Shown here: piece after piece, positions 8,573 to 17,324 of the stretch
Position numbering within the stretch: the stretch's first letter is position 1
Layout of the letters: the number at the start of each line of letters is the position of its first letter
Assembly: GCA_900079695.1 (NCBI GenBank)
Contig: LT599022.1
Coordinates: 586,287 to 650,286, forward strand
Source: an uncultured Alphaproteobacteria bacterium
GTDB lineage: Bacteria > Pseudomonadota > Alphaproteobacteria > Rhodospirillales > Rhodospirillaceae
Reading direction: 5' to 3'
DNA: 64,000 nucleotides
Notes under the pieces: generated by a model
What the model was told of the DNA's origin: nothing
Seen by the model: the letters and a program-made list of their open reading frames with translations, nothing else
The model's database searches: none
Position numbers and translations under genes: made by a program

Positions 8573-9861
8573 GCTTGCTCCAGTGCCTGTTCGAGGTCGG
8601 CGAGGATGTCGTCGATGTGCTCGATGCCGATCGACAGGCGTACATAGCCTTCGGACACCCCGGTGGCAAGCTGCTCCTCGGCGGAGAGCTGGGCGTGGGT
8701 GGTGGTGGCGGGGTGAATCGCGAGGCTGCGGGCGTCGCCGATGTTGGCGACGTGGTAGAACAGCTTGAGCGCGTCGATGAAGGCGCGCCCGGCGTCGCGC
8801 CCGCCCTTGAGCTCGAAGCCGAGCAGGCCGCCGAAGCCGCCCTTGAGGTAGGCATCGGCCCGCTGCCGCGCGTATCCCGCCTGTAGCGACGGATGGATGA
8901 CGTGCGCCACCTTCGGATGGGTAGCGAGGTAGGCGGCTACCGCGGTGGCGTTGTCGCAGTGGGCGCGCATCCGCAGCGGCAGGGTTTCGAGGCCCTGGAT
9001 GTGCAGGAACGCGTTGAACGGCGTGGTCGCCGCGCCGAGATCGCGCAGGAGGGTGACGCGCATCTTGAGAATGTAGGCGATCGGGCCGAGCGGCTTCACC
9101 GCCTCTGTCCACACCGCGCCGTGGTAGGAAGGATCGGGACGGTTGAGCAGGGGGAAACGGGCGGCGTTGGCCTCCCAATCGAAACTGCCGCCGTCCACCA
9201 CTAGGCCGCCGAGCGCGGTGCCGTGGCCGCCGATGTATTTCGTCGAGGAATAGACCACGATCGACGCACCGTGGTCTAGCGGGCGGCAGATGATCGGCGC
9301 GGCGGTGTTGTCGACGATCAGCGGCACGCCGAGACGCTTGCCGATCGCGGCGACCTCGCCGATCGGGAAGACCTGGAGCTTCGGGTTCGGCAGGGTTTCG
9401 GCGTAATAGGCGCGGGTGCGGTCGTCGGTGGCGCGCGCGAACGCTTCCGGATCCTTCGGATCGACGAAACGCGCCTCGATGCCCATCTGCTTGAACGTGT
9501 GGGCGAACAGGTTCCAGGTTCCGCCGTAAAGGTCCGTGGAGGTCACGAAGTTGTCGCCCGCCTGGGCGACGTTGAGGATCGCGTAGGTGGAGGCGGCCTG
9601 CCCCGAGCTGAGCGCGAGCGCGGCGACGCCGCCTTCGAGGGCGGCGATGCGTTGCTCGAGCGCGTCGTGGGTGGGGTTCATCAGGCGGGTGTAGATGTTG
9701 CCGAGTTCGCGCAGGCCGAAAAGGTTGGCGGCATGGTCGGCGTCGTCGAACTGGTAGGAGGTCGTCTGATAGATCGGCACCGCGACCGCGTTGGTGGCCG
9801 GGTCCTTGCGGAAACCGCCGTGAACGGCGATGGTTTCAGGATGGCGGGAGGACGTGGTCAT
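8569..9861 (-). CDS. metY: O-acetylhomoserine sulfhydrylase
   Basis: This PLP enzyme makes homocysteine or methionine directly from O-acetylhomoserine and a sulfur donor. It is 430 aa, the length typical of MetY. The PLP lysine lies in YSSTKYIGGHG, with YGGTWNLFAHTFKQMGIE and the C-terminal LSIGIEHIDDILADL also diagnostic of the Cys/Met metabolism family. ATG 9861 was chosen because AGGA lies eight bases upstream and the protein then begins MTTSSRHPETIAVHGGF, the family's usual start. It overlaps ilvA by four bases. A cystathionine gamma-synthase role is less likely at this length. Confidence 0.9.
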   Translation of the reverse strand: MTTSSRHPETIAVHGGFRKDPATNAVAVPIYQTTSYQFDDADHAANLFGLRELGNIYTRLMNPTHDALEQRIAALEGGVAALALSSGQAASTYAILNVAQAGDNFVTSTDLYGGTWNLFAHTFKQMGIEARFVDPKDPEAFARATDDRTRAYYAETLPNPKLQVFPIGEVAAIGKRLGVPLIVDNTAAPIICRPLDHGASIVVYSSTKYIGGHGTALGGLVVDGGSFDWEANAARFPLLNRPDPSYHGAVWTEAVKPLGPIAYILKMRVTLLRDLGAATTPFNAFLHIQGLETLPLRMRAHCDNATAVAAYLATHPKVAHVIHPSLQAGYARQRADAYLKGGFGGLLGFELKGGRDAGRAFIDALKLFYHVANIGDARSLAIHPATTTHAQLSAEEQLATGVSEGYVRLSIGIEHIDDILADLEQALEQA

Positions 9862-10024
9862 GGTGGCGGTCCTGCGATCGTTGGAGCGAAGACATCCATT
9901 TGGGCATGGACGCGCCGCTTCCGTCAAGATAAACCAAGGCGTGTTCGTAGAATAACCTATACAACTTCTTCGGTTTGTGAAATTTCGGGCGCACAAACAT
10001 GCGCCGGATGGGCGAGAGTGGCAA

Positions 10025-10207
10025 ATGGCGCAGGTTCTGTTCGAAATGGTGCGAGTCGGCAACGCGGTAAAAGTGACCGCCATCGATCCGTCGAGCGGCA
10101 CCGAAGCCGTGGTGGTCGGGTCTGCGAGTCTGTCCCGCTATTCGCTTGAGCAGGCGGCGTTGCGGAAGCTCGAACGTCTATTGGCGAAGCTGCGCGAAGG
10201 CCGATGA
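10025..10207 (+). CDS. Small conserved-looking protein, 60 aa (possibly DUF6898)
   Basis: This gene encodes a 60-residue protein beginning MAQVLFEMVRVGNAVKVTAIDP, then a TGxE-type turn and an LEQAALRKLERLLAKLREG helix. I associate this pattern with a short alphaproteobacterial family of unknown function (DUF6898), but without a search this is only moderately sure. It has no signal peptide or membrane helix and is predicted as beta strands followed by a basic helix. It is divergent from metY and convergent with the MucR-like gene. Its stop codon sits inside a long hairpin at 10199-10247. An earlier in-frame start at 9977 lacks a good ribosome-binding site. Confidence 0.65.
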   Translation: MAQVLFEMVRVGNAVKVTAIDPSSGTEAVVVGSASLSRYSLEQAALRKLERLLAKLREGR

Positions 10208-10247
10208 CGCGGGACCGCCCGCAAGGCGGTTCCGGACGTCATCGGCC
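10199..10247. terminator. Long nested hairpin between convergent genes
   Basis: The outer arms GGCCGATGACG (10199-10209) and CGTCATCGGCC (10237-10247) are an exact 11-base inverted repeat, and an inner stem ACCGCC/GGCGGT (10214-10219, 10225-10230) closes the loop. There is no T-run on either side. It lies at the stop codon of the 60-aa gene and before the end of the convergent mucR-like gene. It could end transcription from both sides or protect the 3' end. Confidence 0.5.
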
Positions 10248-10273
10248 GGTCGTGGAAATCCGTCTTTCGGCGG

Positions 10274-10696
10274 TCAACCCTTGCTCTTGCGGCCGAGGCC
10301 GATCTTCTTGGCGAACTCGGAACGCTGCGACGCGTAATTGGGCGCGACGATCGGATAGTCGGCGGGCAGGCCCCACTTCGCCTTGTATTCTTCGGGGGTC
10401 ATGCCGTAATTGGTGCGCAGGTGGCGCTTCAACATCTTCAGCTTCTTGCCGTCCTCGAGGCAGATCAAGTAGTCCGGAGTCACCGACTTCTTGACCGGCA
10501 CGGCGGGCCGCGGAGCCTCTTCCCGAACGTCCGTCGGAGCGACGCTGAGAGAATCGAGGGTGCCGTAAACGGTGCGGATCACCTCGGTAATCTGTGCCGA
10601 CGGAAGCGGGTTGTTGCTCACATACGCTGACACAATGTCGACCGCCATCTTCATCACGTTGTCTTTCAGGGTCTTATCATTGGGCGTGCCGGACAT
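10274..10696 (-). CDS. mucR: MucR/Ros-family transcriptional regulator
   Basis: This 140-aa regulator matches the Ros/MucR family, which silences or activates genes for exopolysaccharide, motility and cell cycle in alphaproteobacteria by binding AT-rich DNA. The N-terminal part (KMAVDIVSAYVSNNPLP) is the oligomerisation region. The C-terminal zinc-finger-like domain reads CLEDGKKLKMLKRHLRTNYG and MTPEEYKAKWGLPADYPIVA. Two expected zinc ligands are absent: Asp replaces the second Cys, and Asn-Tyr replaces the distal His pair. ATG 10696 was chosen over an upstream TTG because GGAG precedes it. Autoregulation through the AT-rich upstream gap is likely by family precedent. Confidence 0.9.
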   Translation of the reverse strand: MSGTPNDKTLKDNVMKMAVDIVSAYVSNNPLPSAQITEVIRTVYGTLDSLSVAPTDVREEAPRPAVPVKKSVTPDYLICLEDGKKLKMLKRHLRTNYGMTPEEYKAKWGLPADYPIVAPNYASQRSEFAKKIGLGRKSKG

Positions 10697-11163
10697 GGTT
10701 CTTGAACTCCACAACGTTTGGATGGGCGAGGCGAAAAAATGTCATTCTTCCGAATAGGTGTCAATTCCATCTTATCGGATAAGCAATATTCATCTGGTGA
10801 ATCGCTGGGAGGATGAAAATATTGACGGGATCACCGCGCCGAACGGCGCTGGAATGAGTGGTCGGTTTCGGATTGCGACTTGCTGCGCTAGCGGGATGGT
10901 CGTTCCTCATTCGCGGGATATGCGGAATTAGCCGGAAACTTAGCGGCACGAAGACCCCCTAAGTTGTTTTGATGTTATAGGTGCACGTTTAGGTAGCTAA
11001 GTCGAGGCGTCCTGCCCGCGCCGCTTAGCAGGAGGACCGCGGCGGCTACGCGGGCTTCTGGCGTTTAGCCACAACATATGGTATGCCGCTGAAGACGCGT
11101 CGCGGCTCTCGTTCCCTTTTCGGAGGGCGCGGCGCTCCCGGATCAATCGACAGGAGCGGATCG
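10697..11163. promoter_or_regulatory. 467-base intergenic regulatory region between mucR and rpiB
   Basis: No credible gene is seen. The region is clearly more AT-rich than its neighbours near mucR and holds a 13-base palindrome CTTATCGGATAAG (10771-10783). A second, looser inverted repeat follows: AATATTCATC (10785-10794) against GATGAAAATATT (10812-10823). Both lie 75-130 bases upstream of mucR and could be operators. Nearer rpiB there are repeated TTAGC-type words (about 10928-11080) but no clear promoter pair. I see no riboswitch or small-RNA signature I would defend. Confidence 0.4.
10771..10783. promoter_or_regulatory. Palindrome CTTATCGGATAAG upstream of mucR
   Basis: Two perfect six-base arms flank a single G, 75 bases upstream of the mucR-like start codon. 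The symmetry suggests a dimeric regulator site. The binding protein is unknown. Confidence 0.4.
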
Positions 11164-11625
11164 GTGGGCGAGAACGCGAATACCGGCGGCACGATCGTCG
11201 CTATGGCCTGCGACCACGGCGGGCTCGCGCTCAAGCGGGCGCTGAAGGCGATGCTGACCGAGGCGGGGACCGAAGTGCTCGATCTCGGCGTCGACGACGA
11301 AACGTCGGTCGACTACCCCGACTATGCCGACGCGCTGGCGCGGGCGATCGGCGACCGGCGCGCCACCGTGGGCGTGCTGGTCTGCGGCAGCGGCATCGGC
11401 ATCTCGATCGCCGCCAACCGTCATTCGCATATCCGCGCCGCGCTGGTTCACGACGCCTACGGCGCGCGGATGAGCCGCCAGCACAACGACGCCAACGTCA
11501 TCGTGTTCGGCGGACGCACCACCGGCGACGAAGTCGCCAAGGACTGCCTCAGGATTTTTCTCGCGACCCGGTTCGAGGGTGGGCGTCATCAGCGCCGCGT
11601 CGACAAGCTGGGCGCCAAGGCGTGA
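11164..11625 (+). CDS. rpiB: Ribose-5-phosphate isomerase B
   Basis: RpiB interconverts ribose 5-phosphate and ribulose 5-phosphate. The family's N-terminal motif [12 protein letters not shown], the active-site region [18 protein letters not shown] and the closing [11 protein letters not shown] are all present. GTG 11164 is taken as start: AGGAG sits seven bases before it and the resulting 153 aa fits the family; an upstream ATG at 11083 would add an unusual 27-residue extension. It opens the glyA-nrdR-rib-nusB-thiL gene run, 29 bases before glyA, supplying pentose phosphate close to serine and flavin synthesis. Confidence 0.93.
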   Translation: MGENANTGGTIVAMACDHGGLALKRALKAMLTEAGTEVLDLGVDDETSVDYPDYADALARAIGDRRATVGVLVCGSGIGISIAANRHSHIRAALVHDAYGARMSRQHNDANVIVFGGRTTGDEVAKDCLRIFLATRFEGGRHQRRVDKLGAKA

Positions 11626-11654
11626 TCGGACCAGATCTTAGGAAAGGCATACGA

Positions 11655-12950
11655 ATGGTTCAGAACGGCGGTTTCTTCACCTCTTCGCTCGCGGCGAGCG
11701 ATCCCGCCCTGGCGGCGGCGATCGGGCACGAGCTGGTCCGCCAGCAGGGGCAGATCGAGCTGATCGCCTCGGAGAACATCGTCTCGAAGGCGGTTCTCGA
11801 GGCGCAGGGATCCGTGCTCACCAACAAGTATGCGGAAGGCTACGTCGGCAAACGCTACTACGGCGGCTGCGAATGCGTCGACGTCGCCGAGCAGCTCGCC
11901 ATCGACCGCGCCAAGGCGCTGTTCGGGGCGGGGTTCGTCAACGTTCAGCCGCATTCGGGCGCGCAGGCGAACTTCGCGGTGCTGCTGGCGACGGTGAAGC
12001 CGGGCGACACCATCATGGGCCTGTCGCTCGATGCCGGCGGCCACCTCACCCATGGCGCCGCCCCGGCGGTGTCGGGCAAGTGGTTCAACGTCGTGCAGTA
12101 CGGCGTCGACCGCGAGACCCACCGCATCGACATGGACGCGGTTGCGAAGATGGCGCGGGAGTGCAAGCCGAAGCTGATCATCACCGGCGGTTCCGCGTAT
12201 CCGCGGGTGATCGACTTCGCCGCGTTCCGCGCGATCGCCGACGAGGTGGGGGCGCTGTTCATGGTCGACATGGCGCATTTCGCCGGGCTGGTCGCCGCCG
12301 GCGTCCATCCCAATCCGATGGAACACGCCCACATCGTCACCACCACCACCCACAAGACCTTGCGCGGCCCGCGCGGCGGCATGATCCTCACCAACGACGA
12401 GGCGCTGGCCAAGAAGATCAACTCGGCGATCTTCCCCGGTTCCCAGGGCGGCCCGCTGATGCACGTGATCGCCGCCAAGGCGGTGGCGTTCGGCGAGGCG
12501 CTGACTCCGGCGTTCCGCGATTACGGCCGTCAGATCGTCGATAACGCCCAGGCCCTCGGCAAGGTGCTGAAGGCGCGCGGTCTCGATCTCGTCTCCGGCG
12601 GGACCGACACTCACCTGATGCTCGTCGACCTGCGGCCGATGCAGCTCACCGGCAACGTCGCCGAGAAAGCCCTCGAGCGCGCCGGAATCACCTGCAACAA
12701 GAACGGCATTCCTTTCGATCCGGAGAAGCCGACCGTCACTTCGGGCATCCGTCTCGGCACCCCGGCGGCGACTTCGCGCGGCTTCGGCGTGCCGGAATTC
12801 GAGAAGGTCGGCCATCTGATCTGCGACGTTCTCGAAGTGATGCACCAGAACCCCGAGGGCGACGCGATGGTCGAGGCGCGGGTGCGGGGTGAAGTCGAGG
12901 CTCTGGTCAAGGCGTTTCCGATCTACCCCGGTCTGTCGTACACCGGCTGA
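11655..12950 (+). CDS. glyA: Serine hydroxymethyltransferase
   Basis: GlyA converts serine and tetrahydrofolate to glycine and methylene-tetrahydrofolate. It has 431 aa, standard for bacteria. Visible signatures are [18 protein letters not shown], the substrate region [20 protein letters not shown], and the PLP lysine in [20 protein letters not shown] 11655 has AGGAAAGG seven bases upstream. It sits between rpiB and nrdR, a common alphaproteobacterial arrangement that precedes the riboflavin genes. Confidence 0.97.
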   Translation: MVQNGGFFTSSLAASDPALAAAIGHELVRQQGQIELIASENIVSKAVLEAQGSVLTNKYAEGYVGKRYYGGCECVDVAEQLAIDRAKALFGAGFVNVQPHSGAQANFAVLLATVKPGDTIMGLSLDAGGHLTHGAAPAVSGKWFNVVQYGVDRETHRIDMDAVAKMARECKPKLIITGGSAYPRVIDFAAFRAIADEVGALFMVDMAHFAGLVAAGVHPNPMEHAHIVTTTTHKTLRGPRGGMILTNDEALAKKINSAIFPGSQGGPLMHVIAAKAVAFGEALTPAFRDYGRQIVDNAQALGKVLKARGLDLVSGGTDTHLMLVDLRPMQLTGNVAEKALERAGITCNKNGIPFDPEKPTVTSGIRLGTPAATSRGFGVPEFEKVGHLICDVLEVMHQNPEGDAMVEARVRGEVEALVKAFPIYPGLSYTG

Positions 12951-12982
12951 TCGGCACAAAAAAACCGAAGAAGGGGGGATGA

Positions 12983-13453
12983 ATGCGCTGTCCGTTCTGC
13001 GGAAACGAGGATACCCAGGTCAAGGACTCGCGTCCGACCGAGGACAACGCGGCGATCCGTCGCCGCCGCTCGTGTCCCAACTGCGGGTCGCGCTTCACCA
13101 CCTTCGAACGGGTACAGATTCGCGAGCTTGCGGTGGTCAAGAAGGATGGCCGCCGCACGCCCTTCGACCGCGATAAGCTCGCACGGTCGATCCAGGTGGC
13201 GGTGCGTAAGCGCGCCGTCGACCCGGAGCGGATCGAGCGCCTCGTCACCGGCATCCAGCGTCGGCTGGAATCCTCGGGCGAGACCGAGGTGTCCTCCGAG
13301 GCGATCGGCGAAATGGTGATGGAGGCCCTCCTCACCCTCGATCCGGTGGCGTACATCCGGTTTGCGTCCGTCTACAAGAATTTCCGGGAAGTCAGAGACT
13401 TCGAGGAGCTTGTTGGGAAAATCGGTGAGCAGGAACATCCCTTCGGCGCCTGA
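12983..13453 (+). CDS. nrdR: NrdR, repressor of ribonucleotide reductase genes
   Basis: NrdR (156 aa) is the zinc-ribbon and ATP-cone repressor that senses ATP/dATP and shuts off ribonucleotide reductase operons. The zinc ribbon reads [18 protein letters not shown] and [13 protein letters not shown] (four Cys), and the ATP-cone follows at about residues 49-139 ([20 protein letters not shown]). GGGGGG lies just upstream of ATG 12983. Its 3' end overlaps the likely ribD start by 29 bases, tying it to the riboflavin operon as in many proteobacteria. Confidence 0.97.
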   Translation: MRCPFCGNEDTQVKDSRPTEDNAAIRRRRSCPNCGSRFTTFERVQIRELAVVKKDGRRTPFDRDKLARSIQVAVRKRAVDPERIERLVTGIQRRLESSGETEVSSEAIGEMVMEALLTLDPVAYIRFASVYKNFREVRDFEELVGKIGEQEHPFGA

Positions 13454-14579
13454 CGTGCGCTTCATGCGCCAGGCGTTGTCGCTGGCGCGTCGCGGGCTCG
13501 GCCGGGTGTGGCCGAACCCGGCGGTCGGCTGCGTTCTCGTCCGCGAGGGGCGGGTGGTCGGCGCGGGCTGGACTCAGCCCTCCGGGCGCCCGCATGCCGA
13601 GCGCGTCGCGCTCGATGCCGCGGGCGAACAAGCGCGCGGGGCGACCGCGTACGTTTCCCTCGAACCCTGCAGCCATCACGGCAAAACGCCGCCCTGCGCC
13701 GACGCGCTGATCGCCGCCGGGGTGGCGCGGGTGGTCGCGGCATGCGGCGATCCGGATCCGCGGGTCTCCGGTCGCGGTCTCGCGCGACTGCGCGCGGCGG
13801 GTGTGGAGGTGGCCGACGGCGTGCTGGCGGCGGAGGCGCGCGGTCTCAACGCCGGATTTCTCAGCCGGGTCCTGCGCGGCCGTCCGTGGGTGACCCTGAA
13901 GGTCGCCTCGACCCTCGACGGGCGTATCGCCGCCGCGAGCGGAGAAAGCCGGTGGATTACCGGGCCGCGCGCCCGCGCCGAGGGCCATCGCCTGCGCGGC
14001 GAGGCGGACGCGGTGCTGACCGGGGCGGGCACGCTCGTCGCAGACGATCCGCTCCTGACCGCGCGTTTGCCCGGCTACGAAAGCCGCCAGCCGGTCCGGA
14101 TCGTCCTCGAAGGCGGGGCTCCGGTGCCGTCGGACGCGAAAATCTGGGAGACCTCGCACCTCTCGCCGGTCTGGCTGCTGACGGCGCGCGCCGATGCCTC
14201 GCGCGATGCCGAACTGGGCGCCTGCGGCGTGCGGGTGTTGCCGGTGCCCGCGGGTGCGGACGGCCGCCCGGATCCGGCGGCGGTGCTGGCGCGGCTCGGC
14301 GACGAGGGATTGACGCGGCTGCTGGTGGAGGCGGGGAGCGCCCTCAACGCCGCCTTCCTCGGCGCCGATCTGGTGGACGAGATCGCGTGGTTCCGGGCGC
14401 CGTTCGCGATCGGCGGCGACGGCCTCGCCGCGATCGCCGGCTTCGGGCTTGCCGAACTGGCCGCCGCGCCGCGTTTCCGGCCCCTGCGGCGGTTGCCGCT
14501 GGACAGCGACGTGCTCGAGGTCTACCAACGAGAATCGTGGAATTTCCAGGACGGAGTGGGACGATGTTTACCGGAATAG
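13425..14579 (+). CDS. ribD: RibD, bifunctional pyrimidine deaminase/reductase
   Basis: RibD carries out the second and third steps of riboflavin synthesis from GTP. The N-terminal deaminase domain (to about residue 150) has the zinc ligands in HAERVALD and [11 protein letters not shown]. The C-terminal reductase domain starts with [17 protein letters not shown] and ends near residue 365. GTG 13425 gives 384 aa and the usual short leader before [17 protein letters not shown]; an ATG at 13464 is an alternative. It overlaps nrdR by 29 bases and ribE by 16 bases. Confidence 0.94.
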   Translation: MSRNIPSAPDVRFMRQALSLARRGLGRVWPNPAVGCVLVREGRVVGAGWTQPSGRPHAERVALDAAGEQARGATAYVSLEPCSHHGKTPPCADALIAAGVARVVAACGDPDPRVSGRGLARLRAAGVEVADGVLAAEARGLNAGFLSRVLRGRPWVTLKVASTLDGRIAAASGESRWITGPRARAEGHRLRGEADAVLTGAGTLVADDPLLTARLPGYESRQPVRIVLEGGAPVPSDAKIWETSHLSPVWLLTARADASRDAELGACGVRVLPVPAGADGRPDPAAVLARLGDEGLTRLLVEAGSALNAAFLGADLVDEIAWFRAPFAIGGDGLAAIAGFGLAELAAAPRFRPLRRLPLDSDVLEVYQRESWNFQDGVGRCLPE

Positions 14580-15151
14580 TCACCGATGTCGGGCGCGTGC
14601 GCGCGATCGCGCATGCCGGCGACACGCGCTTCGAGGTCACCACCGCCTACGACATGAACACCGTGGAGATCGGCGCGTCGATCGCCAATTCGGGCGTCTG
14701 CCTGACGGTGATCGAAACCGGTCCGGACTGGTACGCGGTGCAGGCGTCCGGGGAAACCCTCTCCAAAACCACCCTCGGCGACTGGACCGTCGGCTCCCGC
14801 GTCAACCTCGAACGCGCGCTCAAGGTCGGCGACGAACTCGGCGGGCACATCGTTTCCGGCCACGTGGATGGCGTCGGCGAGGTGGTATCGATCCGCGACG
14901 AGGGCGAGAGCAAGCGTTTCGTCTTCCGCGTGCCCGCGTCGCTCAAGTCCTTCATGGCGACCAAGGGCTCGGTGGCGATCGACGGCGTGTCGCTCACCGT
15001 CAACGAGGTCGAGGGCGACACCTTCGGTGTCAATATCATTCCGCACACGCAAGAGGTGACGCTGTTCGGCGATTACGTCGTCGGCACCCGGGTGAACGTC
15101 GAGATCGACATGCTGGCGCGCTATGTGTCGCGCCTGCTCGAACGGGACTAG
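14564..15151 (+). CDS. ribE: Riboflavin synthase alpha chain
   Basis: This enzyme dismutates two 6,7-dimethyl-8-ribityllumazine molecules into riboflavin. The 195-aa chain starts [14 protein letters not shown], the family hallmark, and contains two lumazine-binding repeats (about residues 1-95 and 96-190) with LGGHIVSGHVDGVGEV and GVSLTVNEVEGDTFGVNIIP. A GGAG motif lies seven bases before ATG 14564. The start overlaps the end of ribD by 16 bases and the stop is four bases before ribB, so it is embedded in the operon. Confidence 0.96.
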   Translation: MFTGIVTDVGRVRAIAHAGDTRFEVTTAYDMNTVEIGASIANSGVCLTVIETGPDWYAVQASGETLSKTTLGDWTVGSRVNLERALKVGDELGGHIVSGHVDGVGEVVSIRDEGESKRFVFRVPASLKSFMATKGSVAIDGVSLTVNEVEGDTFGVNIIPHTQEVTLFGDYVVGTRVNVEIDMLARYVSRLLERD

Positions 15152-15155
15152 CGGG

Positions 15156-16295
15156 ATGGCCGCGGCAAGCCCGCTCGCACCGATCGAGGAGATCATTGCC
15201 GAGGCGCGCGCCGGACGGATGTTCGTTCTCGTCGACGACGAGGATCGCGAAAACGAGGGCGATCTGATCGTTCCGGCGGCGGCATGCGACGCCGGGGCGA
15301 TCAACTTCATGGCCAAGCACGGCCGCGGCCTGATCTGCCTGGCGCTCGATCGTGCGCGGGTGGAAGCTCTCGGTCTGCCGCTGATGGCGCAGCGCAACCG
15401 CTCGCGCCACGCCACCGCCTTCACCGTTTCGATCGAGGCGGCCGAAGGCGTCACCACCGGCATCTCGGCGGCGGACCGGGCGCGCACCATCGCCGCGGCG
15501 ATCGACCCGGTGCTCGGTGCGGAAGGGATCGTCACGCCAGGCCATATCTTTCCGTTGATGGCGCGCGACGGCGGCGTGCTCGTGCGCGCCGGCCACACCG
15601 AGGCGAGCGTCGATATCGCACGGCTCGCGGGGCTGCACCCGTCGGCGGTGATCTGCGAGATCATGAACGACGACGGCAGCATGGCGCGGCTGCCCGACCT
15701 GATTTCCTACGCCGCCCGCCACGGCCTCAAGATCGGCCAGATCCGCGATCTGATCGCCTTCCGGCGGCGCAACGAGCGGTTCGTCTCGTTCCGCACCGAA
15801 ACCAGGTTCGACTCTGCGTGGGGCGGAGACTGGAGGGTGCGGGTCTACGTCGATTCCGTGTCCGGAGGCGAACACGTCGCGTTGGTCAAGGGCGAGGTGC
15901 CGGGAGCCGAGCCGCCGCTGGTGCGGATGCACGCCCTCAACGTCTTCGAGGACATTCTCGGCGATACCCTGCGCGGGCATCAAGGCGTGCTGGCGCGGTC
16001 GATGCGCGAGATCGCCGACTTCGGACGGGGCGTGGTGGTCCTGATCCGCGATCCGTCGCCGACCTCGTGGAGCGCGGCGGCGGCGGCACGCACCGACGGG
16101 CGGGCGGAGAGCGAACTGCGGGATTACGGCATCGGCGCGCAGATCCTCCGCGATCTCGGCATCCGCGATATGATTCTGTTGTCCAATACGCACAAGACGA
16201 TTATTGGTTTGGACGGATACGATCTGCACATCGTCGCGGAGCGTGCCGTCCCGCCCGCGCGCGGCGCTGAACCCGGAGGATGCCGCAATGACTGA
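15156..16295 (+). CDS. ribB: RibB with degenerate RibA domain (RibBX-like)
   Basis: The N-terminal half (residues about 5-205) is 3,4-dihydroxy-2-butanone 4-phosphate synthase with its motifs VDDEDRENEGDL, RAGHTEASVDIARLAG and CEIMNDDGSMAR. The C-terminal half (about 210-379) has the length and fold position of GTP cyclohydrolase II but lacks the zinc cysteines and the GDVFGS-x-RCDCG region; in its place it reads RMHALNVFEDILGDTLRGHQ. It is therefore expected to supply only the RibB activity, so GTP cyclohydrolase II must be encoded elsewhere. It overlaps ribH by eight bases. Confidence 0.92.
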   Translation: MAAASPLAPIEEIIAEARAGRMFVLVDDEDRENEGDLIVPAAACDAGAINFMAKHGRGLICLALDRARVEALGLPLMAQRNRSRHATAFTVSIEAAEGVTTGISAADRARTIAAAIDPVLGAEGIVTPGHIFPLMARDGGVLVRAGHTEASVDIARLAGLHPSAVICEIMNDDGSMARLPDLISYAARHGLKIGQIRDLIAFRRRNERFVSFRTETRFDSAWGGDWRVRVYVDSVSGGEHVALVKGEVPGAEPPLVRMHALNVFEDILGDTLRGHQGVLARSMREIADFGRGVVVLIRDPSPTSWSAAAAARTDGRAESELRDYGIGAQILRDLGIRDMILLSNTHKTIIGLDGYDLHIVAERAVPPARGAEPGGCRND

Positions 16296-16743
16296 AGGTC
16301 CGCGCCTGCTGATCGTCGAGGCACGCTTCTACGACGACATCGCCGACGAATTGGTGCGCGGCGCGGTCGAAACGCTCACCCGCCACGGCGCGGGGTACAA
16401 GCGCATCATCGTCCCCGGCATCCTCGAAATTCCCGCGGTGATCCGGTTCGCGGTGCGCTCGATGGAAGTGCGCGCCACCGACCAGCGGTTCGCCGGATAC
16501 ATCGCGCTCGGCTGCGCGATCAAAGGCGAGACCGACCGTTACGAGCACGTCTGCACCCAGGCGATGTCCGGCGTGCAGCAACTTGCCCTGCAATATTCCC
16601 TCGCGATCGGCAACGGCATCCTGACCTGTCCGGATGCCGGGCTGGCGCTCGCCCGCGCCCGCGTTTCCGAAGGCAACCACGGCGGCCGCGCCGCCGAGGC
16701 GGCGCTCCGGATGATCGCGGTGAAGAAGGAACTCGGCCTCTGA
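16288..16743 (+). CDS. ribH: 6,7-dimethyl-8-ribityllumazine synthase
   Basis: RibH condenses the RibB and RibD products to lumazine, the substrate of RibE. The 151-aa sequence shows the family order: VEARFYDDIADELVRGA, PGILEIPAVI, ALGCAIKGETDRYEHV with the catalytic His, and GNGILTC. GGAGG lies seven bases before ATG 16288. With ribD, ribE and ribB just upstream and nusB just downstream this completes the ribD-E-B-H-nusB layout common in alphaproteobacteria. Confidence 0.96.
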   Translation: MTEGPRLLIVEARFYDDIADELVRGAVETLTRHGAGYKRIIVPGILEIPAVIRFAVRSMEVRATDQRFAGYIALGCAIKGETDRYEHVCTQAMSGVQQLALQYSLAIGNGILTCPDAGLALARARVSEGNHGGRAAEAALRMIAVKKELGL

Positions 16744-16781
16744 GCGAGGCTCCATTCGTGTGTGAAACCAGAAGGATCTCG

Positions 16782-17291
16782 ATGAGCGACCCGAAAAAAG
16801 AGGTGTTCTCCCGGCGTTCGCGCCTCAGTGCGGCGCGGCTCTGCGCGGTGCAGGCCCTCTACCTGACCGAGTTTACGGATCGCCCCCTGACCGACGTTCT
16901 GTCGGACTTTCTCAACGAACGCCTGGGCGGCAGCGCGCTTCAGGAGGACGGCGACAAGGAACTGGTGACGCCGCTGGTGCCGCCGGACCCGACGGTGTTC
17001 ACCCAGCTCGTGCGCGGTACCGTCGACGCCAAGGCGGCGATCGACGAGACCATCAACGCCGCGCTCGACGGCGACCGCACCACCGCCCGTCTGGAGGCGA
17101 TCCTCACCTCGATCCTGCGCGTCGGCGTGTTCGAGATGACCCGCCGTCTCGACGTGCCGCCGAAGGTGGTGATCTCGGAATACGTCGATATCGCCCACGC
17201 CTTCTTCGGCGGACCGGAACCGAAGCTCGTCAACGCGGTGCTCGATCGCGTCGCCAAGGCGGTGCGCGGCGACGAACTCGGCGAGGGCTGA
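16782..17291 (+). CDS. nusB: Transcription antitermination factor NusB
   Basis: NusB (169 aa) binds boxA RNA with NusE/S10 and supports rRNA antitermination. The recognisable parts are the N-terminal RSRLSAARLCAVQALY and the C-terminal VFEMTRRLDVPPKVVISEYVD and FVNAVLDRVA-like helix (LVNAVLDRVAKAVRGDEL). ATG 16782 has an AAGGA motif nearby and gives the usual length. It follows ribH by 38 bases, the classic rib-nusB linkage. Confidence 0.94.
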   Translation: MSDPKKEVFSRRSRLSAARLCAVQALYLTEFTDRPLTDVLSDFLNERLGGSALQEDGDKELVTPLVPPDPTVFTQLVRGTVDAKAAIDETINAALDGDRTTARLEAILTSILRVGVFEMTRRLDVPPKVVISEYVDIAHAFFGGPEPKLVNAVLDRVAKAVRGDELGEG

Positions 17292-17324
17292 GCCCGGGTG
17301 TCCGCAGCGGGGGAGGAAACGACC

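Noticed and set aside
9862-10024. Possible SAM-II riboswitch upstream of metY
   Set aside because: SAM-II elements are common before alphaproteobacterial methionine genes, so I looked on the minus strand. The conserved pseudoknot words could not be aligned at proper spacing, so no call is made.
10697-11163. Glycine or other riboswitch before rpiB-glyA
   Set aside because: The long leader made this worth checking, but no conserved riboswitch core or paired stem pattern was found.
13454-13463. Riboflavin (FMN) riboswitch before ribD
   Set aside because: ribD overlaps nrdR, leaving no room for an RFN element; none is visible elsewhere in the cluster.
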